Shown: one piece after another, positions 7,889-16,511 of the stretch
Layout: each line of letters opens with the position of its first letter
Position numbering within the stretch: position 1 is the stretch's first letter
DNA from: CAYWWY01 sp964580185
GTDB lineage: Bacteria > Thermotogota > Thermotogae > MWEM01
Length of the DNA stretch: 64,000 nucleotides
Assembly (NCBI GenBank): GCA_964580185.1
Contig: CAZOJQ010000006.1
Location: 1 to 64,000 of the forward strand
Direction: 5' to 3'
Translations under genes and position numbers: made by a program
Notes under the pieces: generated by a model
The model's input: the letters and a program-made list of their open reading frames with translations, nothing else
Databases searched by the model: none
What the model was told of the DNA's origin: nothing

Positions 7889-10597
7889 CTAAAGGATATC
7901 CAATGCGTGAAGAACGAACTCCAACCCGCGCCGACGGATCCGTAAATCGTTCAAGGCTTGGAAAATCTTCCATTGGCTTTCTATGTTGGCCTTTCGATTC
8001 TGTGAAACCGATAGCTCCAGTTCCATCGCGTGACGCAAGCGCTTAAGTCGTTCGAACTCACTTCTATAGAATTCCTGATCGCACGTTGTGGAAGGATGGG
8101 TTGGAATAGACTCTGCCTCATCCCGTAGAATCTTCGCGGTCTGCTCCATCTCCTGAAGAACCTCTCCTTGAACGGCGGATTGCTCGAGAGTTGGGGCAAG
8201 GGTTTTCTGGATCCATGGAGCAGGAATCGGATCGCAAACAACGGGCAGATGAACCAGTGATAGATCCATCCAGATGGATCGGATCTGTTTGGGCTGAAAA
8301 TCCGTAATTCCGGGTTTTTCCCATCGGCATGGGTCTGGAGTATGGGAGAAGCTTGGGCATGGCTGCCATGGATGGAAAAGCTCCATTTTAATGGGTTTTT
8401 CGGAAGGGTTATACCATCGTCCAAGGCAGATCCCTTGGCTTTCAAACGCATGCGCATTGACGAGGGTGGAAAAGACGATTCCTTGTCCGCCATCGCTCCA
8501 TAATGGGGCCAAGCATCGGGGGGAATCGTTGGTTGAGTGGAAATCAGAAGGGATAAAAACCAAAGGGGGGTTCAAATAGGACGATTTGGAACGGGGAAAC
8601 TCGTGAATCGGGCCAAAAAAAAGGGCTAGGTCAAAGGAAATCGAACGTCGCATGGCGGCTGTCGGTGTATACATCATCGGACCTGCATCTCCGGTTCGGC
8701 CAGGCACATTCGGTTTTGAAAGCCATTCCATGCTCCTCGTAAGGATTATGGATACTCCCTTTTGATTGCTTCGATAGCTATATACTTGGTTTGTGAGGCA
8801 AGCGCTCAAATCATTCTTGTCTTGAATCCCTACATATCCTTTGAAAGGAAATAGGTCGCATCCATCCACTTCTCGGGCAGCGACCAAAAAGGGATGATAG
8901 GTAGGATGAGGGAGTTCATACCCTACCTTGGGGGTACGAACCACCGCTTCATAAGGCATCCCGGCAACAATCCTTCCGGGACGATCCATCCGGATCGCGC
9001 ACGCATACCCGCATCCTTTGCCCAATACAACACATTGGCTCCGGATCAAAGGTCCTCGATCCAAGGTCAGAATCCAGGATAGATCGACTACTGGGCTGGA
9101 ATACTCCAACCGAACCTGGACCCATTGGCCATCCTGAGACCGTTTGATCACAAGCGAAGGGCTGGATGACCACGTGATCGATTCTCCAAAAGCAGCGGAG
9201 TACGTATCTCCATCATCGCGAAGAATTTCGGGAGCCCATCGCGTCAAACCTTCCGAGGTACGCGCCTCCACAATGCCTTCGTGAATCCGCAGCCGGTATC
9301 CGTCTCCATCCCATAGGAATTCCTCTTGGGGCTCAACGAGTGTATCGATGCCCACAATCGAAGGATGCAAAGAACTCCAAAGGCCTTCTGGGACTTCAAG
9401 ACGGTAGAGCTGGTCATGGATCTGGGTTTGCCAAACGGTTGAACAGGGGTTGAGATTCAGTCCACACCATTGATTCGGTAAACGAGAAGCCAAGGCGGTA
9501 TATGCATGGGTTTGTTTTTCCACGAGCCGTTGTTCCAATTCTCGGTATCGAGCTTCCATCTCCTCATGCACATCATCCACCCCAACCCCGCCAATGCTGT
9601 CATGGATCAGGTTTTCTAAAAGGGTCTGCCATTCTCTTTGGAAAGGTTGCCGGGAAGCCTTCGTAGGAGATGATGGCATTTGGATATCAACAGCCCGTAC
9701 AAGAGCATTAAGGGGTTGGACCACGTGGGCAAGCATGTGTTCCAATCGCCCGTAATACCACTTCAACTGGGCGCGTGTCGATAGAGATCCTGGAAACGTA
9801 CAGGCAATTCGCCCCGAAAGAAGTTCTCCATGAGCATTTGGTATCAGTTTGCTTCCGATGCCTTCTTTGACGGTGGCCAACCACTCCTCGGCGGACCAGG
9901 TGGAGACGGGAAGAATCGTTTGAGGATCTTCAGGAACAGGATCCAGGTCATATCCATCCATCAAAGGCAAAGCCCCTGACTGTGAGAAAGGCATCAACTT
10001 GTCGATGGTCAAACGAAGCCGTTTTTCCGAAAGGTCCAGATCATCTCCCAACCGCATCAGGTTGCGGTAGCTGTCAACGATCCAAACACATAGCATCTTG
10101 GAGCCATCTACCCCGGTCCAAGAAAACTCCACACAAGGCCTTGCGAAGTCCACTCCTCTCCAAATAACAGCGTCTTCAATGGCAAACCATTTATGAATCT
10201 GGGGCAATTGACCGGATAGACCAAAATTATCCATCAACCAAGCCACTCGGCTCCCTTCACCCAAAAGCGTGCTTGACTGCATCCCCAATTCCAGGTTCAT
10301 CCACCCTGCTTCTTCGGCGATCCGCCAATCAATCTGGCCCACATACGGACCGATGGTCAATTGGGACCGATATTTTTGGAAGTTCTGCTCCGCTTCTTTT
10401 CGTTGGGTTGGTTCGAGTTGATCCAGATAGTCCTGGATCATCGAAACCTGACCGTCCAGGATAAAATGGAACTCTGGATTCTCCTTCAACCGCTCCCATA
10501 ACCGATGGAAGAAGGGAATCAACAACCGTCTCGTCAATCCCACCGTAGCAAACCACTCCCGATCCCAATGGGTATGGCTACATACACAAGGATTCAT
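7889..10597 (-). CDS. Glycoside hydrolase family 38 alpha-mannosidase
   Basis: 902 residues, no signal peptide, so a cytoplasmic exoglycosidase removing alpha-mannosyl (or mannosylglycerate-type) residues. GH38 marks: the zinc motif HTHWDREW (8-15; H10 and D12 as ligands), the nucleophile in WLMDNFGLSGQLPQI (D123), GPYVGQIDW (83-91), and the zinc-histidine region HDSIGGVGVDDVHEEM near 345. Family members usually read HDSICGCSIDEVH, so the cysteine is replaced here. Beta-sandwich domains follow to the C-terminus. It lies 41 nt downstream of the amylase gene on the same strand, with a GGAGG ribosome site. The natural substrate cannot be read from sequence. Confidence 0.88.
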   Translation of the reverse strand: MNPCVCSHTHWDREWFATVGLTRRLLIPFFHRLWERLKENPEFHFILDGQVSMIQDYLDQLEPTQRKEAEQNFQKYRSQLTIGPYVGQIDWRIAEEAGWMNLELGMQSSTLLGEGSRVAWLMDNFGLSGQLPQIHKWFAIEDAVIWRGVDFARPCVEFSWTGVDGSKMLCVWIVDSYRNLMRLGDDLDLSEKRLRLTIDKLMPFSQSGALPLMDGYDLDPVPEDPQTILPVSTWSAEEWLATVKEGIGSKLIPNAHGELLSGRIACTFPGSLSTRAQLKWYYGRLEHMLAHVVQPLNALVRAVDIQMPSSPTKASRQPFQREWQTLLENLIHDSIGGVGVDDVHEEMEARYRELEQRLVEKQTHAYTALASRLPNQWCGLNLNPCSTVWQTQIHDQLYRLEVPEGLWSSLHPSIVGIDTLVEPQEEFLWDGDGYRLRIHEGIVEARTSEGLTRWAPEILRDDGDTYSAAFGESITWSSSPSLVIKRSQDGQWVQVRLEYSSPVVDLSWILTLDRGPLIRSQCVVLGKGCGYACAIRMDRPGRIVAGMPYEAVVRTPKVGYELPHPTYHPFLVAAREVDGCDLFPFKGYVGIQDKNDLSACLTNQVYSYRSNQKGVSIILTRSMEWLSKPNVPGRTGDAGPMMYTPTAAMRRSISFDLALFFGPIHEFPRSKSSYLNPPLVFIPSDFHSTNDSPRCLAPLWSDGGQGIVFSTLVNAHAFESQGICLGRWYNPSEKPIKMELFHPWQPCPSFSHTPDPCRWEKPGITDFQPKQIRSIWMDLSLVHLPVVCDPIPAPWIQKTLAPTLEQSAVQGEVLQEMEQTAKILRDEAESIPTHPSTTCDQEFYRSEFERLKRLRHAMELELSVSQNRKANIESQWKIFQALNDLRIRRRGLEFVLHALDIL

Positions 10598-10638
10598 TCA
10601 ATCCTACCTCCGATCGGGTCAGTTCTCATTCCAAAGCC

Positions 10639-13143
10639 CTATGGGACCACAAACAACAAGTCGTCCATGATCTTGGGCGCGCTGGTCGATGGCCCCGTAA
10701 AGGTCCATGTTCCGCCTTGAGGTGAGATTGGCCGCAATATGGCTTCGATTCCATCGTAGTCATAGGTGGTAATATAGATGGTCCAGCCACTTAGGGTTTC
10801 CGTTTCCAAAACTTCAAGGGGAATCAGGAAGGTCACTGTCTTGCTTTGTTTGTCGGCGATGACATTGGGCGTAGGCGTAACCGGAGTCCCATAGGCATTC
10901 GCTGTTGCGCCTGTGGACTCAAAAAACCCGATGCTCCACCCCGTGGCGTAGATTTGATAGTTCCAGTGAAGCCCATTGGGCATCTTTGCCTGCTGCTTGG
11001 GTAAGTGGACAACTCCTGTTTGCTTGTCCGGGTTGCTCAGGAAGATCTGAAAGGTTACATGATCAAACCCATTGGCCGGAGACCAGGTATCGGTCAGATT
11101 GTCCATCTGGACTTCCATCCGCAACATCCTTCCAATTTGATAGAGAGTGGCTTTCCGAATATCCATCTGAGTGTTGAAGGTGACATCTTTGGGGTACAGA
11201 TAGTCTCCGGTGGGACCGCGATCATCCCCTTGGGGGTCCTCCACTTCGATCAATCGGGTTGTGGGGATGTCAAAGACCAGCTCGTATGTTTCGGAATAGA
11301 CCGCGTCAATCGGTCTCCTACCAAAACCTCTAGCAAAGAGGGTATGTCGACCTGACACAAAATCCCCTATGAATACAGGCACTTCCCAAGTTCCGTCCTC
11401 ATTTGGCACCAAAGTCGCGTATGGTTGCTCATTGCCGTCGAAATGCAACCGGATTCGGGCAGTGTTATGGGAAGTCCCACGAAGCACAAAGTCGTCGGCA
11501 ATCGTCATCCCGCTGACAAGACCCTCAAGATCGACATGCATATCCAATTCCTGAACTTCTCTGGTTTGATCGGTCACCCGGAAAATGCCGACCGCCTTCC
11601 CATTAACCAACAGGTTGATACTGCCCCCCTGTTCGACGACCAAATCCCGGTCGATCATTCCTTGGGTAAAGACGGGAGCAAGCACGGTTCCTTTGGGTAG
11701 GTTCAAAAAGACCTTTGTGGCATACTTGGACCGGATGGATGTGTTCATCAGAATCAAGTACTGATCATGGTCATCTTGAACCGTATACGCAAACACCCCG
11801 GGTCCTGTGGGATCATCATGGACGGGAGTGACCGTTCCATGGCGAAAGGCGTCGATCGAGCCACGAAGTGAGATGATCTTTTGGATAAAGCGATACAATT
11901 CATGATCGGTGTAATAATGATCGCTCCCCCCAGAAGCGTATCCACCGGCAAACATAGCTCCTCGTGTCTCCGTGAACCCTTGTTCGGTTCCGTAGTAGAT
12001 GGTTGGCACTCCGGGGATCGTGAAAATCAAGATCAACGCCTGTTTCAGATCCGCCATCGTTGCCCCTTTCAAAAAACGGTCCATATCATGGTTGTCGATA
12101 AAGGTAACCAAGGTCTTGTTTTCAAACCAAATCCCCCGTTGATTCAACCGGTAGGTTAAGTACTCAGTAGGCCTGCCCTCCTTGAAAACCCGTTTGATAT
12201 CCGTCAATAACGGAAAATCCAGCATAGCATTGTATCCCAAATCAAAATACCCTTGAATCAACTGTTCGCCGCTGTTGTCAAAGGGCGGTGGGGTAACCCA
12301 TGCCTCTCCAAATGCTAGGAAATCTACGGTTCCCTTTGTTTGGGCTCTTTCGTAAACACCCCCCGGTCCTTCCAGAAACTCTGGCCAGAAGGGGTCTTCC
12401 ACATAGATCGTTGTGTCGATCCGGAATGCGTCTACGCCCAAATCGATCCAAAATCCGTAGGAATCTTTCAGCGCATCGATCACGATCGGATTGCTGGTGT
12501 TCAGATCATCCAGGTCCGCAAAGGGTGTATTGTATTGGGTCGGTTCTTTGATCTCCCCTTCCCAATGATAGATCTCGTATGCCCTTTGTTGGGGATCGTT
12601 GAAATCCGTCTGGTCAAAAGGAAACTGAGTGGGCCTGTTGGTTGGGACACTTTGATCGTTCAGCCGATAGATCCCTGTGTTTGGATCATAGAGATGAAAG
12701 TTGCCCGTATGGTTGGTGACAATATCCTGTACCACCTTGATTCCCCGTGCATGGGCCTGTTCGATAAACGATCGATACAGCTCCACGTTCCCGAAGTGCT
12801 CGTCGATCTCCTTGAAATTCCGCGCCCAATAGCCGTGGTAGCCACCGTATTGGACCGTTCCATCCCACCATTGATTGGCTACGGGAGGCGTTACCCAAAT
12901 AGCCGTTACGCCTAAGGTCTGAATATAGTCGAGTTGTTCGATCAAGCCAGCAATATCTCCTCCATTGTATTTCGCGTTCACCGGCCCGGACTCGATCCCA
13001 TCGGGAGCCAGCACATCGTTCGTCCAATCTCCATTGGCAAACCGGTCAATCATGATGAAATAAATCACTTCATCCTTCCACAAATTGGCAAAAAGACCCA
13101 CACTCAAGCCAATCATCAACAGAATGATCCCGATTTTCTTCAC
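10639..13143 (-). CDS. Secreted GH13 alpha-amylase with C-terminal glucodextranase-type domain
   Basis: 834 residues from a GTG placed 8 nt after AAGGGG. An in-frame GTG 9 nt upstream is too close to that site. An N-terminal signal peptide (MKKIGIILLMIGLSVGLFA) has no lipobox. The GH13 (beta/alpha)8 domain holds the catalytic set D243 (GVDAFRID), E280 (AFGEAW) and D353 (FIDNHD). After the amylase C-domain and an Ig-like stretch, residues about 630-830 match the glucodextranase C-terminal module (VEDPQGDDRGPTGDY...), a family reported as cell-surface or sugar-binding. It probably hydrolyses starch-type alpha-1,4-glucan outside the cytoplasm. The phosphatase gene lies 79 nt upstream. Confidence 0.92.
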   Translation of the reverse strand: MKKIGIILLMIGLSVGLFANLWKDEVIYFIMIDRFANGDWTNDVLAPDGIESGPVNAKYNGGDIAGLIEQLDYIQTLGVTAIWVTPPVANQWWDGTVQYGGYHGYWARNFKEIDEHFGNVELYRSFIEQAHARGIKVVQDIVTNHTGNFHLYDPNTGIYRLNDQSVPTNRPTQFPFDQTDFNDPQQRAYEIYHWEGEIKEPTQYNTPFADLDDLNTSNPIVIDALKDSYGFWIDLGVDAFRIDTTIYVEDPFWPEFLEGPGGVYERAQTKGTVDFLAFGEAWVTPPPFDNSGEQLIQGYFDLGYNAMLDFPLLTDIKRVFKEGRPTEYLTYRLNQRGIWFENKTLVTFIDNHDMDRFLKGATMADLKQALILIFTIPGVPTIYYGTEQGFTETRGAMFAGGYASGGSDHYYTDHELYRFIQKIISLRGSIDAFRHGTVTPVHDDPTGPGVFAYTVQDDHDQYLILMNTSIRSKYATKVFLNLPKGTVLAPVFTQGMIDRDLVVEQGGSINLLVNGKAVGIFRVTDQTREVQELDMHVDLEGLVSGMTIADDFVLRGTSHNTARIRLHFDGNEQPYATLVPNEDGTWEVPVFIGDFVSGRHTLFARGFGRRPIDAVYSETYELVFDIPTTRLIEVEDPQGDDRGPTGDYLYPKDVTFNTQMDIRKATLYQIGRMLRMEVQMDNLTDTWSPANGFDHVTFQIFLSNPDKQTGVVHLPKQQAKMPNGLHWNYQIYATGWSIGFFESTGATANAYGTPVTPTPNVIADKQSKTVTFLIPLEVLETETLSGWTIYITTYDYDGIEAILRPISPQGGTWTFTGPSTSAPKIMDDLLFVVP

Positions 13144-13222
13144 TTGCCTCACCCCTTATTGAAATTCGTAGCTCGATTTCGCCCCAGATTCCAATCGCGA
13201 AGACCGAACTCAGATATGATGA

Positions 13223-13849
13223 TCAAAGGATCGATTCGGTTAAATGACTGTGGTCTGCATACAACTCGATGACCGGCCGCTTTTGGTCAAACCTGATGAT
13301 GCTCAAGGCGGTATGGTGCATGTATGGTGGATCCCATAGAAGGTCTAATGGGCGATTCTCAAAATAGCTCATGATCAATTTCTTAGTCGCGGCGTGGGTG
13401 ACCAGGAGAACCGATTGTCCATGAATTGATTGGATTACATGCTCCAATGCAGGCAGAATCCGGCTTTGCGCCTGAGTAAACGTTTCCCCGTCTCCAACCG
13501 GCTGGTACGTGGAGGGACAGTTCCAAAACCGTTCATGCGCATCGGCATACTGTTCTTGGATTTCCGAGTAATACATTCCTTCCCACCCACCAAGCCGGAT
13601 CTCTCGAAATGCCTCCATGGGTTCCAGAGGAATGGCACGATGATCCATCAGAATGCGTGCTGTCTGCATCGTTCGACCGCTTGGGCTGGCAATGACCTGA
13701 TGGAAGTCAACGGATCTGAGTTTCTCAGACAATTGTTTGGCCTGAGCAATTCCTTCTTCGGTCAAGGGAGAATCCTTCCACCCTTGCATTCGTTTTTCTA
13801 CATTCCACTGGGTTTGCCCATGGCGGACGATGTACAATCGATGGATCAT
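13223..13849 (-). CDS. Histidine phosphatase (phosphoglycerate mutase-like) superfamily protein
   Basis: 208 residues. The phosphohistidine motif IVRHGQTQWN is at residues 6-15, SPSGRTMQTA holds the partner arginine, GETFTQAQSR is an internal signature, and the second catalytic histidine is in LLVTHAATKK. The pattern fits the broad-specificity PhoE/CobC-like phosphatases; cofactor-dependent mutase is less likely at this length. The start ATG overlaps the stop of the upstream nitroreductase-like gene (ATGA), so the two are translationally coupled. A longer frame upstream is rejected because it would overlay that gene. Substrate unknown. Confidence 0.85.
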   Translation of the reverse strand: MIHRLYIVRHGQTQWNVEKRMQGWKDSPLTEEGIAQAKQLSEKLRSVDFHQVIASPSGRTMQTARILMDHRAIPLEPMEAFREIRLGGWEGMYYSEIQEQYADAHERFWNCPSTYQPVGDGETFTQAQSRILPALEHVIQSIHGQSVLLVTHAATKKLIMSYFENRPLDLLWDPPYMHHTALSIIRFDQKRPVIELYADHSHLTESIL

Positions 13850-14535
13850 AATCCGTTCTGTTCTTTGGGCTCGCCCAAAGTAAACCGATAGACCTCGGTA
13901 GACTCCGCGGTCCATGTTACATCGTCAAAGAGCGCCTGAGCCGTAAAGATCAAGTGGCAGAGGACAATCCCCAATTCGATGGGTTTTGAAGATCGCACTG
14001 ATAAGGCATGGACGTTATGTACAGAAAACCGCCACGGTTGCTTGTTCATAGCGGAAGGCGAGTTCCGTCCGGCTTCCAGAACAGGAATCAAGGAAGGGGG
14101 GATTGGATCTACGCTGCCGGTCAAATGCTCCATTGGCCTTTTTGCCCCTCCTTTTGTAAAGAGATTGAGCACTTTGCTCATCAACCCTTCTTCTTTCGGA
14201 TATCCGCACACAATATGCGCAGGCATCCCCGGTTTGGGGGCGCCACCAACCCAAAGGGTACCCAACCCAAGATGGGTAAGCCCCAGCACAATTTGCTCTC
14301 CCTGAAATCCCAATTCGATACGGTCATGGATCTCTTTTTCATGGATAATTGCTCCAATCCGGCAACTCCCTTGACGGGAACGCGGCAGGATCTGCCATTC
14401 TTTCTTCTGCCCATCCACCAATGGAATCACGGATTCGATAACCCCCTCGACCTTCTCTCGGTCCAGATCCGTTAATTCTCGCTCTTCATATGCGCGGACG
14501 GATCGTCTTCGCTGGATTGTTTCTAAGATTTGCAC
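13846..14535 (-). CDS. Nitroreductase-like protein (putative TM1586-type)
   Basis: 229 residues from a GTG preceded by GAGGAGGGG. The N-terminus ETIQRRRSVRAYEERELT is the usual flavin-binding start of nitroreductase-like proteins. IVLGLTHLGLGTLWVGG and EAGRNSPSAMNKQPW (near 180) are further typical segments. The order, with the second NSPSAxNxQPW-type segment late in the chain, recalls the duplicated putative nitroreductase family first seen in Thermotoga (TM1586). I make that assignment from memory. The substrate is unknown. It is first gene of a minus-strand operon, behind a TATAAT and a perfect inverted repeat. Confidence 0.65.
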   Translation of the reverse strand: MQILETIQRRRSVRAYEERELTDLDREKVEGVIESVIPLVDGQKKEWQILPRSRQGSCRIGAIIHEKEIHDRIELGFQGEQIVLGLTHLGLGTLWVGGAPKPGMPAHIVCGYPKEEGLMSKVLNLFTKGGAKRPMEHLTGSVDPIPPSLIPVLEAGRNSPSAMNKQPWRFSVHNVHALSVRSSKPIELGIVLCHLIFTAQALFDDVTWTAESTEVYRFTLGEPKEQNGL

Positions 14536-14569
14536 AAAAATCCCCTCCTCGGAAAAAATAAGCAACCGC

Positions 14570-14595
14570 CGAATCATCCAGGATTGGATGATTCG
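14570..14595. repeat. Perfect 10-bp inverted repeat in the nitroreductase leader
   Basis: CGAATCATCC (14570-14579), 6-nt loop, GGATGATTCG (14586-14595). It lies between the minus-strand -10 (14609-14614) and the GTG start, starting within about 10 nt of the expected transcription start. It could be an operator or a leader hairpin. Confidence 0.7.
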
Positions 14596-14608
14596 ACAAA
14601 TCTATGCA

Positions 14609-14617
14609 ATTATAGCA
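14609..14617 (-). promoter_or_regulatory. Extended -10 promoter of the nitroreductase operon
   Basis: On the minus strand, TGC-TATAAT, with no convincing -35. Transcription would start just before the inverted repeat. Confidence 0.55.
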
Positions 14618-14629
14618 TATCAACGGGGG

Positions 14630-15826
14630 TTATTCGTATCGCAGCGCCTCGATGGGGCTCATCTTGGAGGCTTTATTGGCAGGATACAACCCTGATATCA
14701 AACCAATCAGGGTAGATACTCCAAATGCAATCAGGGTTATGGTCAGACTCATTGATATCTTCATATTAAGCTGGTTCTGGAGAAAAGAAGTGCCAGAAGT
14801 CAAGATCCAGGCACAGGTAACACCCAAGACACCAGCAAAAAAGGTGATCATGATGCTTTCAACCAAGAATTCCAACAAAATCCGGATCCTCGGAGCACCC
14901 AGAGCCATTTTGATTCCAATCTCTCGGGTTCGCTCTGTTACAGAAACCAACATGATGTTCATGATCCCGATACCCCCAACGATTAGGGAAATCCCCGCAA
15001 TAGCCAAAAGAACCAAATTGAGAAGATTGACCGTGTTTCCCAGCGCATCGACTATCTGTTGTTGGTTGCTAACCCGAAAAGACGTCGTGTTGCCAAAACG
15101 CAAAGATAAAAGATACTCGATCTCGCGCATGGCTTTTCCGATCACCTCGTCGGATTGAGCCACCGCGATGATGGATGTTACGGCTCCTCGACGCTGAAAA
15201 AGCCTCTGTTCAGCAGTGAGAAAGGGAAGATAAAGGGCATCGGAAGGATTGGAGAATCCGGCGCTGGCTCCTGCATCCATAATCCCCACGATTATACAGT
15301 CGTTTCTTTTGTAATACGTGCCATCTGTCAGAATGATACTGATTCTCTGGCCAAGTGGATCCTGGTTTTGATACAGGTCTTCGGCCAGATTCCGTCCGAT
15401 CACAGCGACCATTTCCCCTTTCGTTTGCTCATCTTCGGAGAAGTCCCGGCCATGGATAATGGAATACGCATAGACCTCGAAGTAACCGGGTTGGGTTCCG
15501 ATCACCGTTTTCGACTGAGAATCTCCTCCCGAGGACACAGGAAAACTCCCTTGAAGAATACTGATGGCGGTTTCCACACTCGGACACATTTGAATCATAT
15601 TCTCAGCGTCTGAACTATAAAGGCGAACTCTTTGGTTTCGGGGGTTAATGGTGATATTGCGCGCTCCAAGGGATCCAAAGTTTTCTGCTACGGCCTGTTT
15701 GGTTCCCTCCCCGATTGATGCGATCGTAACAACTGACAAGATCCCGATCACGATCCCCAGCATAGAAAGCATGGTGCGTAGTTTGTTATGCGCCAAAGAT
15801 TTCAAGGCTTCAGTGATGATTTCCAT
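14630..15826 (-). CDS. MacB-type ABC transporter permease (FtsX-like)
   Basis: 398 residues from an ATG 5 nt after a GAGGAGCGAAGAG site; it overlaps the ATPase gene by 17 nt. Topology is MacB-like: an N-terminal helix (SMLGIVIGILSVVTIASIGEG), a ~220-residue periplasmic domain, then three C-terminal helices with VGGIGIMNIMLVSVTERTREIG and the family ending SPIEALRYE. Together with the upstream ATPase, adaptor and outer-membrane proteins it would form a tripartite mechanotransmission-type exporter. Exported substrate unknown. Last gene of the operon; no strong terminator seen. Confidence 0.9.
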   Translation of the reverse strand: MEIITEALKSLAHNKLRTMLSMLGIVIGILSVVTIASIGEGTKQAVAENFGSLGARNITINPRNQRVRLYSSDAENMIQMCPSVETAISILQGSFPVSSGGDSQSKTVIGTQPGYFEVYAYSIIHGRDFSEDEQTKGEMVAVIGRNLAEDLYQNQDPLGQRISIILTDGTYYKRNDCIIVGIMDAGASAGFSNPSDALYLPFLTAEQRLFQRRGAVTSIIAVAQSDEVIGKAMREIEYLLSLRFGNTTSFRVSNQQQIVDALGNTVNLLNLVLLAIAGISLIVGGIGIMNIMLVSVTERTREIGIKMALGAPRIRILLEFLVESIMITFFAGVLGVTCAWILTSGTSFLQNQLNMKISMSLTITLIAFGVSTLIGLISGLYPANKASKMSPIEALRYE

Positions 15827-16511
15827 CTCTTCGCTCCTCGGATTCAATTGCTCCATCCCGAATATAAAGGACACGGGTGGCAATACGGATCAACTCCAAA
15901 TCGTGCGTTACAACCAGAATCGTTTTCCCCATCTTGTTCAAATGGAGAAAGAGGTGGATGATCTCTTCACCGCTGCTTGTATCCAGATTTCCGGTGGGTT
16001 CATCCGCCAGAAGAAACAAAGGATCGTTCGCTAATGCCCGAGCAATGGCCACACGCTGCTGCTGACCACCCGAGAGTTCATTGGGACGATGTTTGGCCCG
16101 ATCAGAAAGATTGACCAAATCCAAAAGCTCCATCGCTCGGTTCCGTCTCCACCGTTTGTGTTTCCCCGCATAGAGCATCGGAACTTCCACGTTCTCAACC
16201 GCAGTGAATTTGGGCAATAGGTTAAACCGCTGAAACACGAACCCGATTTTGGAGTTTCGGATTTGCGCCAGTCTACGTGTAGGTAGGTGAGAGATTGTTT
16301 TTCCCTCGATCTGGATCGTTCCTTGGGTTGCGCGATCCAGACCGCCCAAAAGGTGGAGCAATGTTGACTTTCCGCTCCCTGAGGGTCCAACGATAAGAAT
16401 CAGTTCTCCTTGCAATATCGTGAAACTCATGCTTTTCAACGCATCCACTCGTACCGGACCCATCTGATAGGTTTTCCATACTTGATCAAAACATAAAACT
16501 GACGCGCTCAT
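15810..16511 (-). CDS. MacB/LolD-type ABC transporter ATPase
   Basis: 233 residues. Walker A GPSGSGKST (42-50), Q-loop FVFQRFNLLPKFTAVENVE, signature LSGGQQQRVAIARAL, Walker B LFLLADEPTGNLD and switch histidine VVTHD. The LLPKFTAVENVEVPM and NLDTSSGEE wording is that of the LolD/MacB subfamily. It overlaps the adaptor gene by ATGA at its start and the permease gene by 17 nt at its end. It powers the permease from the cytoplasmic side. Confidence 0.94.
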   Translation of the reverse strand: MSASVLCFDQVWKTYQMGPVRVDALKSMSFTILQGELILIVGPSGSGKSTLLHLLGGLDRATQGTIQIEGKTISHLPTRRLAQIRNSKIGFVFQRFNLLPKFTAVENVEVPMLYAGKHKRWRRNRAMELLDLVNLSDRAKHRPNELSGGQQQRVAIARALANDPLFLLADEPTGNLDTSSGEEIIHLFLHLNKMGKTILVVTHDLELIRIATRVLYIRDGAIESEERRDGNHH

